NCBI GenBank assembly: GCA_022865345.1
Contig: JALHSU010000097.1
Span: 1-37,145, forward strand
DNA: 37,145 nt
Source of the DNA: Candidatus Zixiibacteriota bacterium
GTDB taxonomy: Bacteria; Zixibacteria; MSB-5A5; RBG-16-43-9
Reading direction: 5' to 3'
This document shows positions 31,058 through 37,145 of this stretch, one piece after another. A program made the position numbers and the translations under genes. Below the pieces are notes generated by a model. The model saw only the letters and a list, made by a program, of their open reading frames with translations. It was not told the origin of the DNA and did no database searches. How positions within the stretch are numbered: the stretch's first letter is position 1; each line of letters starts with the position of its first letter.

Positions 31058-33517
31058 TTAAGATTTCAGAGATTTCCTGATCTCCCCTTCTTCCCTGACT
31101 TTCATACTGAAGCTGAGACTATCATCTCCTCCCCGGTCTACAGCCACCTGACAGTCTCTCTTGAACTGCCCTTTCAGGATTTCTTCAGCCAGCGGATCTT
31201 CTAAATATTTCTGAATTGCCCGCTTTAAGGGTCTGGCTCCAAAGGTTGGATTATAACCTTTTTCCGCTAAGAACACTTTAGCTTTATCAGTCAGCTCAAA
31301 GGAAATACTCTTTTCAGACAGGCGCTTTGACACGTCCTTAAGAAGTATCTCAATTATCTGCATTATCTCTTCCATACCCAAGGGCTTGAAGATAATCACC
31401 TCATCGATCCGGTTTAAAAGCTCGGGGTTGAAAGTCCTCTTGAGCTCATCGGTGATCTTATGTTTCATCTGTTCGAAACTGGAGACTAAATCATCCTTCT
31501 GAAATCCCATGGCTTTCCCGGATTTTATCTCCCTGGTCCCCATATTGGAGGTCATAATAATCACGGTGTTCTTGAAATCAACCCTTCTGCCGAAGCTGTC
31601 AGTTAAAGCCCCATCGTCTAACATCTGTAAAAGTATGTTGAAAACCTCTGGATGGGCTTTTTCGATCTCGTCTAAGAGCACGACCGAATATGGCTTTCTT
31701 CTTACCTTTTCAGTAAGCTGTCCGCCCTCCTCATAACCCACATATCCCGGAGGCGCACCTATCAAACGGGAGATTGAGAATTTCTCCATATATTCAGACA
31801 TATCTATCCGGACTAAAGACTCCTCATCCTCGAACAGGAATGCAGCTAAGCATCGAGCCAGCTCAGTTTTTCCTACTCCGGTCGGACCTAAGAAGATGAA
31901 GGAACCAATGGGTCTTCTGGGGTCTCCCAATCCTGCTCTTGACCGGCGAATGGCCTTAGTAATGGCAGCAACTGCCTCATCCTGCCCAACCAGACGTTTC
32001 TTGATCTCCTCTTCCATCCGCAAGAGCTTCTTTGATTCTTTCTCCTCTAATCTGAAAACCGGGATGCCGGTCATCTTTGAGACCACCTGGGCAATATACT
32101 CAGCTGTTAAAATGACCACCTCTTTGCTTTTCTCCTCTTCCCATTTTCTTTTGAGCGATTCGAGCTCTTCCTTTTTGAACTTCAGCTCATCCCTTAGTTG
32201 GGCAGCCCTCTCAAACTCCTGATTTTTGACTGCCAAGTCCTTGTCCTTCTGGAGTTGCAAAATCCCCTGCTCTAATTCTCCGAACTCCGGGGGCTTGGTA
32301 TAAGTGGAAAGATGAGCTCGCGACCCTGCCTCGTCGATAACATCCAGGGCTTTATCCGGCTGAAACTTGCCGGATATGTACCTATCAGAAAGCTTGACCG
32401 CAGCCTCAATTGCCTCATCATTTATCTTTATCTTATGATGCTCTTCATACTTCTGCCTTAACCCCTGCAGGATTTTGATGGTATCCTGGGTGCTTGGTGG
32501 ATCAACCATCACTATCTGGAACCTTCTTTCCAAGGCACCATCTTTCTCGATATATTTTCGGTATTCGTTGAGAGTGGTTGCTCCGATGCACTGGATCTCA
32601 CCCCGGGATAAGGTTGGCTTGAATATGTTGGAAGCATCTAAAGACCCCTCAGCTCCACCTGCTCCCACGATGGTGTGAAGCTCATCGATGAAGATGATGA
32701 CGTCTTTGGAGTTGATGATCTCGTTCATCACCGCTTTCATCCGCTCCTCAAACTGGCCCCTGTATTTCGTTCCGGCGACTAAAGAAGCCATATCCAGGGT
32801 CACAATCCTTTTATTCTCTAAGGTTTGAGGTACTTTTCCTTCTACGATTTTCTCGGCTAAACCTTCAGCAATTGCGGTCTTACCGACTCCTGGCTCCCCG
32901 ATTAAAACCGGATTATTCTTCTTTCTCCGAGAAAGTATCTGGGAGACCCTTTCGATTTCGTTTTCCCTCCCGATTATCGGGTCTAATTTCCCCTTACGAG
33001 CAAATTCTGTCAAGTCTCTTCCAAAATGGTCCAAAGCCGGGGTCTTGCTCTTTTTCCTTTTCCTTCCGTAGGAGGAAGGTTTCCCCTGCTGGATATTTTT
33101 TAGTTCTTCATAAGCTTCTTTGTAATCGATATCATACATCGATAGAACCTGAGCCGCTACACCTTCCTCATCCCTCAAAAGTGCTAAAAGGATGTGCTCG
33201 GTATCTATCTCTTTGGCTTTCAAAGCCCTGGCTTCTTGGCTTGAAACCTCTAAGGTCTTCTTAGCTCTTGCAGTCAAAGGAAGTTGGCCCATAGTCAAAG
33301 TCCCGCCTGAAGGTTGCACCACATCCTCTATCGACTGCTTGAGTTCTGATAAATCTATCCCTATGTTGGTAAGGATTTCAATAGCTCTCCCCTCCCCTAA
33401 CCTTGTCAAGCCTAAGAGGAGATGTTCGGTTCCAATATAATCATGTCTGAGCCTGGAGGCTTCGTCTCTGGCGTACTCGATTACCTTCCTGGCTTTTTCT
33501 GAGAACATCTCGTTCAT
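31058..33517 (-). CDS. clpC: ATP-dependent Clp protease ATPase subunit ClpC
   Basis: 819 residues. ClpC is an AAA+ unfoldase that feeds proteins to ClpP. The N-domain has two Clp-N repeats ([28 protein letters not shown]). D1 has Walker [16 protein letters not shown] and Walker [21 protein letters not shown]. The middle region carries the short UVR-type coiled coil ([16 protein letters not shown]), typical of ClpC rather than ClpB. D2 has [15 protein letters not shown] and [16 protein letters not shown]. In Firmicutes, McsB-made phosphoarginine marks ClpCP substrates; mcsB lies 74 bp upstream here, so the same link is likely. GGAGAT precedes the ATG. Confidence 0.96.
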   Translation of the reverse strand: MNEMFSEKARKVIEYARDEASRLRHDYIGTEHLLLGLTRLGEGRAIEILTNIGIDLSELKQSIEDVVQPSGGTLTMGQLPLTARAKKTLEVSSQEARALKAKEIDTEHILLALLRDEEGVAAQVLSMYDIDYKEAYEELKNIQQGKPSSYGRKRKKSKTPALDHFGRDLTEFARKGKLDPIIGRENEIERVSQILSRRKKNNPVLIGEPGVGKTAIAEGLAEKIVEGKVPQTLENKRIVTLDMASLVAGTKYRGQFEERMKAVMNEIINSKDVIIFIDELHTIVGAGGAEGSLDASNIFKPTLSRGEIQCIGATTLNEYRKYIEKDGALERRFQIVMVDPPSTQDTIKILQGLRQKYEEHHKIKINDEAIEAAVKLSDRYISGKFQPDKALDVIDEAGSRAHLSTYTKPPEFGELEQGILQLQKDKDLAVKNQEFERAAQLRDELKFKKEELESLKRKWEEEKSKEVVILTAEYIAQVVSKMTGIPVFRLEEKESKKLLRMEEEIKKRLVGQDEAVAAITKAIRRSRAGLGDPRRPIGSFIFLGPTGVGKTELARCLAAFLFEDEESLVRIDMSEYMEKFSISRLIGAPPGYVGYEEGGQLTEKVRRKPYSVVLLDEIEKAHPEVFNILLQMLDDGALTDSFGRRVDFKNTVIIMTSNMGTREIKSGKAMGFQKDDLVSSFEQMKHKITDELKRTFNPELLNRIDEVIIFKPLGMEEIMQIIEILLKDVSKRLSEKSISFELTDKAKVFLAEKGYNPTFGARPLKRAIQKYLEDPLAEEILKGQFKRDCQVAVDRGGDDSLSFSMKVREEGEIRKSLKS

Positions 33518-33591
33518 AAATTATCTCCGTCTATTTTAGATACGTCATCTATATTCAATTTAAGAGAACGAACGGAAAAGTCAAATCATTT

Positions 33592-34644
33592 TCAAGTCGT
33601 TCCCTTTAATTTTTCTCTGATCAGCTCTGCCCGTTGAATGTCCCTCTGGTTTGGATCCATTTCCCGGTTAAAATACTTCTGCAGGTGAGCTGGAAAAGAG
33701 ATGAGCAGAATCTGATTTATGGTGCTTAAAGAAACTTCAGAAATGGTTCCCATCCCCAACCCCAGTCTTATGGCAGATAAAAGATTGGTCACCTCGGTTG
33801 AGGTTATCACCCGGGCATTCTGTAAAATACCATAAGCCCTCCAGATCTTATCTTCGATCTGCTCTCTGGCATCCCGGAACAAGGTACTTCGGGCATTGTT
33901 TTCATATTCAATGATCTGTAAAGTGACTTTCTCCAGGCTTTCGATTAAATCCTCTTCAGATTTTCCTAAAGTCGTCTGGTTGGAGATCTGAAACAGGTTA
34001 CCTAAAACGTCTGATCCTTCTCCATAAAACCCCCTTACAGTTAAACCTAATTTGGTCACCTGGGAGATGACGTTTTCTATCTCCTTGGTCAAAACCAGTC
34101 CTGGAAGATGGATTAAGACCGAAGCTCTCATCCCGGTTCCTACGTTGGTCGGACAAGAAGTTAAATAGCCAAAATCAGGGTCGAAATCGAATTCCAGAGA
34201 ACTGGATAATTCGTTGTCAACCTTATCTGCCAGCTCAAATGCGCTTTTTATCTCCAGCCCGGACTTGAGGGCTTGAATCCGGAGGTGGTCCTCCTCGTTT
34301 ATCATCAGGCTGATCTTTTCTTCTTCACCGATATACAGGGCTTTGGAACCTCCGTCCTTCATAAACTCCGGGCTTACCAAATGTCTTTCTATGAGAAAAT
34401 CTTTATCTAAAGGAGAAAGCTCAGAAGAGGAATAGAATTGTCCGGACCCAAACCTGGAGTTCTTTTGTAAGGCACCCTGAACATAAGAGATGACCTTCTC
34501 CCTTTCATCTGACCGGGCAACTGAGGGAAAAGAAATTGTAGAGATATTGCGGGCTAATCTTACCCGGCTGGACAAAACTATCTCCGAATTTTCTCCTTCA
34601 CCGCTTAGCCAAGCTGCAGGTTTTTTTACCAAATCGTCGAACAT
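33592..34644 (-). CDS. mcsB: Protein arginine kinase McsB
   Basis: 350 residues, full family length. McsB phosphorylates arginine residues of proteins; the mark is read by ClpC. It shares the phosphagen kinase fold: SEIVLSSRVRLARNISTISFP near residue 20, NEEDHLRIQALKSG, and YLTSCPTNVGTGMRASVLIHLPG with the active-site cysteine. The nucleotide-binding arginines appear in SSRVRLARN and GTGMRASV. The start lies 2 nt after the mcsA stop, implying coupling and the usual McsA-McsB complex. Confidence 0.96.
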   Translation of the reverse strand: MFDDLVKKPAAWLSGEGENSEIVLSSRVRLARNISTISFPSVARSDEREKVISYVQGALQKNSRFGSGQFYSSSELSPLDKDFLIERHLVSPEFMKDGGSKALYIGEEEKISLMINEEDHLRIQALKSGLEIKSAFELADKVDNELSSSLEFDFDPDFGYLTSCPTNVGTGMRASVLIHLPGLVLTKEIENVISQVTKLGLTVRGFYGEGSDVLGNLFQISNQTTLGKSEEDLIESLEKVTLQIIEYENNARSTLFRDAREQIEDKIWRAYGILQNARVITSTEVTNLLSAIRLGLGMGTISEVSLSTINQILLISFPAHLQKYFNREMDPNQRDIQRAELIREKLKGTT

Positions 34645-34646
34645 TT

Positions 34647-35168
34647 CTACTTTTTCTCCTGTAGATTTTTTATCTTATCCCGGATCGATGCAGCCATTTC
34701 GAAGTCCTCTTCATCTATGGCTTTTTTCAGTTCCTCCTGAAGCTTTCTTTCCTCTTTCAGGTATTCCATCTGCACTCCGGGCAGGTTGGGTATTTTGCCC
34801 CGATGACGATCTGAGCCATGGATTTTCCTCAGAAGGTCTTTAAGCTGGGTTCGGAAAGTCTTATAACAGCTTCCGCATCCTAATCTTCCGCGCTGGGCAA
34901 ATTGAGAGAGAGTCATCCCGCAGTTAGGGCATTTGGGTTCTTTCTCTGTCCTGGGGACACCTTTTTTACCCGCACTTGAACCAGATGGCCCGGGTAATAT
35001 CATGCCGGACAGAAACTCAGCTAAAGGAAAAGGAACCCCTGCAAAAGGACTGCTAAAACCCCTTTTCTCCGCACATTTCTGACACAGGTTCAAGGTCATC
35101 TTCTGATTATCGATGATCTGGGTTATCTGAATAGTAGCTTCTTTCTTCTTGCAATCATCGCAAAGCAT
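34647..35168 (-). CDS. mcsA: McsA, zinc-binding activator of McsB (UVR motif)
   Basis: 173 residues. McsA binds and activates McsB. Two zinc-binding sections are visible: MLCDDCKKKEATIQITQ with CQKCAEKRGF, then CPNCGMTLSQFAQRGRLGCGSCYKTF. The C-terminal helix YLKEERKLQEELKKAIDEE and FEMAASIRDKIKNL is the UVR (UvrB/UvrC) motif. AAGAGGAAG precedes the ATG. It begins 19 nt after lolD, so lolD-mcsA-mcsB-clpC may form one transcript; ctsR, which leads this cluster in Firmicutes, is absent here. Confidence 0.93.
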   Translation of the reverse strand: MLCDDCKKKEATIQITQIIDNQKMTLNLCQKCAEKRGFSSPFAGVPFPLAEFLSGMILPGPSGSSAGKKGVPRTEKEPKCPNCGMTLSQFAQRGRLGCGSCYKTFRTQLKDLLRKIHGSDRHRGKIPNLPGVQMEYLKEERKLQEELKKAIDEEDFEMAASIRDKIKNLQEKK

Positions 35169-35187
35169 TTCTTCCTCTTAACGCACT

Positions 35188-35880
35188 TTAGAGTTTTGTC
35201 TGCTCGAGTTGCCCATCTTTCAATTTAAATATACGATTGGCTCTTTGAGCTAATTCAAGGTTATGCGTTGCCAGCACGAAAGTCTGGTTTCTGCTGCGGT
35301 TTAGCTCAAGGATCAGATTATGCAGGCTTTCGGCTGTATTCCGGTCTAAATTACCTGAAGGCTCATCCGCAATCACTATCTTGGGGTCGTTGATCAAGGC
35401 TCTGGCAACTGCTACCCTTTGCTGTTCACCCCCGGACAACTCTCCGGGCTTATGATCTTTCCTATCTTTAAGACCGACTTCATCAAGTAACTCCATTGCT
35501 TTGTTCTCGATACTCTTTATTCCTTCCCCAGCAATAAGTTTAGGCATCATAACGTTTTCTAAAGCTGAGAACTCAGGCATAAGGTGATGGAACTGGAAAA
35601 CAAATCCCACGGTTCTGTTCCTCAGATGAGCTAACTCTTTATCGTTCAATGAGAAAACCTCTACAGTGTCAAGATTGACTGAACCTTTGTCTGGTCGATC
35701 TAAAACCCCTAAAATGTGTAACAGGGTGCTTTTTCCTGATCCTGAAGGACCGATTAACGCAACTATCTCTCCCTGATAGATTTCCAGGTCCACACCCTTT
35801 AATACGTCCAGAATAACCGTACCTGTTTGGAAACTCCGAAAAACCCCCTTAGCCTCTAAGACCGCATCTTTACCTGTCAA
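35188..35880 (-). CDS. lolD: Lipoprotein-releasing ABC transporter ATP-binding protein
   Basis: 230 residues. The ABC ATPase has Walker A GPSGSGKSTLLHILG, Q-loop FVFQFHHLMPEFSALENVMMP, signature LSGGEQQRVAVARAL, Walker B KIVIADEPSGNLD and the H-loop ATHN. The LMPEFSALENVMMP region is typical of LolD. With its LolC/E partner it extracts mature lipoproteins from the inner membrane and hands them to LolA. MacB-type ATPases are closely related, but the neighbouring permease and the lnt gene support lipoprotein export. A 191-bp gap separates it from the permease. Confidence 0.9.
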   Translation of the reverse strand: MTGKDAVLEAKGVFRSFQTGTVILDVLKGVDLEIYQGEIVALIGPSGSGKSTLLHILGVLDRPDKGSVNLDTVEVFSLNDKELAHLRNRTVGFVFQFHHLMPEFSALENVMMPKLIAGEGIKSIENKAMELLDEVGLKDRKDHKPGELSGGEQQRVAVARALINDPKIVIADEPSGNLDRNTAESLHNLILELNRSRNQTFVLATHNLELAQRANRIFKLKDGQLEQTKL

Positions 35881-36071
35881 TTCTTATTCCCTATATATCT
35901 ATTTTCGCCAGTTTTCTGAATATATTTAATTTATTTATAGAGTGCATAAGTGTCTGCTCGCCGAGGATGTTATCATCCTCGACATCTTCCTCCCTTGTGG
36001 ATGATAACAGCCACAAGGAGCTTGGATTTTTTCCCTTGAACTCTTGAACCTTTGAACCCTTAAACCTTTTT
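35881..36071. other. 191-bp gap between lolD and the lolC/E permease, with repeats
   Basis: It contains GAGGATG-TTAT-CATCCTC, the pair CTTGTGG/CCACAAG around ATGATAACAG, and a tandem 8-bp array at 36036-36067. A short minus-strand open frame here has no family features. The gap is large for an operon of this type, so an insertion is likely. Confidence 0.6.
36036..36067. repeat. Four tandem 8-bp units (TTGAACxx type)
   Basis: Units TTGAACTC, TTGAACCT, TTGAACCC and TTAAACCT are contiguous and end 5 nt before the permease stop codon. They are similar in length, number and core to the array at 17007-17038. Confidence 0.8.
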
Positions 36072-37145
36072 TTATTCATATCTAATCGCCTCAACCGGCA
36101 ACATCTGCGAAGCTCTGTAAGCCGGATAAATCGTCGCTAAAAAGGTTATGCCTACTGCAGCTAAAGCCACTATCAGAAAATCGAAAAGCCGCATATCTAT
36201 CGGCAGGGTCGAGATGAAATATATCTCCGGCGGCAGCGAGATCGGTTTGAAAGTCTTTTGAATCCAGCACAAAAGAAACCCCAGAACACATCCCAGAATT
36301 GTGCCAACGACCCCCGAGACCAGCCCTTCGAACAGGAAGATCCTCATGATCGAGGCTGAGGTTGCTCCCATCGATTTCAAAATGCCGATCTCTTTTCTTT
36401 TCTCTATTACGATCATTATCAGAGTGCTGATGATATTAAATGCAGCCACAGCTACAATCAGGCTTAAGACTATGAACATAGCATATTTTTCCAGAGCCAT
36501 CCAGGAGAAAAGATTTTTGTGCAGGTGCATCCAATCAGTTGCATAAAAGCTCGGACCCAATTTTGAATCAAACTCTTTTGCCACCTTTTCCGCTTTATAG
36601 AAGTTGGAGATTTTTACCTGCAGTCCGGTCACTGAGCTTCCCGAACTCAAAATTTTCTGTGCAGACCCGAGGGAAACATAAGCCAGGTTGGAATCATATT
36701 CATACATTCCGGTCTCAAAAATCCCCACCACTTTGAACTTGGTTGCCTTAGGAGAAAGGAAACCTGCAGAAACGGTTTCCCGGTTTATGGAAAAAAGTAT
36801 GACCTCATCCCCGATCTTCACCCTTAACCTATCAGCTAAGGTTCCACCCAACACGATGCCAGGTAACTCGCCTTCTTTCTCTTTTAAATCAAAAGACCCG
36901 GCAATTAAGTCATTCTCGATCTCAGTAACGTTTCTTTCCTGTTCCGGGTCAATGCCCCGGATGACAATCCCGTCCGAGCTTTCCTTTGAAGCTATGGCAG
37001 CTTTAAAGTAGATGAAAGGTGCTACTCCCATAACCTGTGGATTCGATTTGATTGAAGGCACAAGCTTCTGGTAGTCTTGAATCCCCTCTTCTTCAGAAGA
37101 AAGCACAGTCACATGCGCAGTGGTACCGATAATGCGAGAGCGGAC
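36072..37145 (-). CDS. LolC/LolE-type lipoprotein-releasing permease, C-terminal part
   Basis: Partial: 358 residues are visible and the frame continues past the right edge (its first codons read VRSRIIGTTAHV). A periplasmic MacB-PCD-like domain includes GVAPFIYFKAAIASKESSDGIVIRGIDPE and VVLGGTLADRLRVKIGDEVIL. Three membrane helices follow in the FtsX domain: MFIVLSLIVAVAAFNIISTLIMIV, then GVVGTILGCVLGFLLCW and FLIVALAAVGITFLATIYPAY, ending in the typical RASQMLPVEAIRYE. KRKEIGILKSMGA is the coupling helix region. It pairs with the LolD ATPase downstream. Since the N-terminus is missing, LolC and LolE cannot be told apart. Confidence 0.9.
   Translation of the reverse strand, partial: VRSRIIGTTAHVTVLSSEEEGIQDYQKLVPSIKSNPQVMGVAPFIYFKAAIASKESSDGIVIRGIDPEQERNVTEIENDLIAGSFDLKEKEGELPGIVLGGTLADRLRVKIGDEVILFSINRETVSAGFLSPKATKFKVVGIFETGMYEYDSNLAYVSLGSAQKILSSGSSVTGLQVKISNFYKAEKVAKEFDSKLGPSFYATDWMHLHKNLFSWMALEKYAMFIVLSLIVAVAAFNIISTLIMIVIEKRKEIGILKSMGATSASIMRIFLFEGLVSGVVGTILGCVLGFLLCWIQKTFKPISLPPEIYFISTLPIDMRLFDFLIVALAAVGITFLATIYPAYRASQMLPVEAIRYE

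Noticed and set aside
35891-36094. Minus-strand open frame of 67 codons
   Set aside because: It covers the palindromes and tandem 8-bp repeats between the permease and lolD and overlaps the permease end; no family resemblance.

Overview
The window looks like a chromosomal segment of an uncultured, Gram-negative-type bacterium, most probably from the FCB group or a neighbouring candidate phylum (Zixibacteria- or WOR-3-like). The reasons are lipoprotein machinery (Lnt, LolD, LolC/E), two secreted proteins with FlgD-like or type-IX-style C-terminal sorting domains, a McsA-McsB-ClpC set outside its usual Firmicutes setting, a two-subunit class I fumarase, and intergenic space packed with short palindromic repeats. 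This placement is inferred from gene content; no rRNA or tRNA gene was recognised.

Layout. 1-2950 (minus): two tandem, nearly identical starts of PknB-type Ser/Thr kinases (one complete, with TolB-like and TPR modules, one cut by the window edge) and the remnant of a third start. 3314-9573 (plus): priA, an HD-domain hydrolase, purM and gpmI. 9574-11012: an accessory patch with a HEPN-like Ymh (TIGR02391) gene and a frameshifted REP-associated tyrosine transposase (RAYT) sitting among copies of its probable REP palindrome. 11030-21338: an envelope and surface-glycan block with lnt, a secreted beta-propeller protein, a FemAB-like acyltransferase, two GT4 and one GT2 glycosyltransferases, and a convergent B12-binding radical SAM gene. 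21777-22931 (minus): a secreted protein with a sorting domain. 23273-26454 (plus): a four-gene succinate dehydrogenase operon with a good promoter and a candidate Rex operator. 26577-28118: a GC-richer small membrane protein and a GT14-like glycosyltransferase, separated by an array of stem-loops. 28175-30789 (minus): the two class I fumarase subunits, an ElbB/DJ-1-like protein and rpmA. 31058-37145 (minus): clpC, mcsB, mcsA, lolD and a partial lolC/E-type permease.

Functional themes. Succinate dehydrogenase and fumarase form two consecutive TCA steps encoded about 2 kb apart on opposite strands. LolC/E and LolD with Lnt point to lipoprotein maturation and export to an outer membrane. McsA/McsB/ClpC suggest arginine-phosphorylation-dependent proteolysis, although no CtsR regulator is visible.

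The most striking property is the density and variety of palindromic elements. They lie between genes, provide stop codons or C-termini (the FemAB-like and GT14-like genes), coincide with the RAYT frameshift, and three of them sit in frame inside a GT4 glycosyltransferase. A separate 102-bp element with 15-bp terminal arms and two internal hairpins lies just upstream of the GT14-like gene and is the best candidate for an undescribed structured RNA or MITE.
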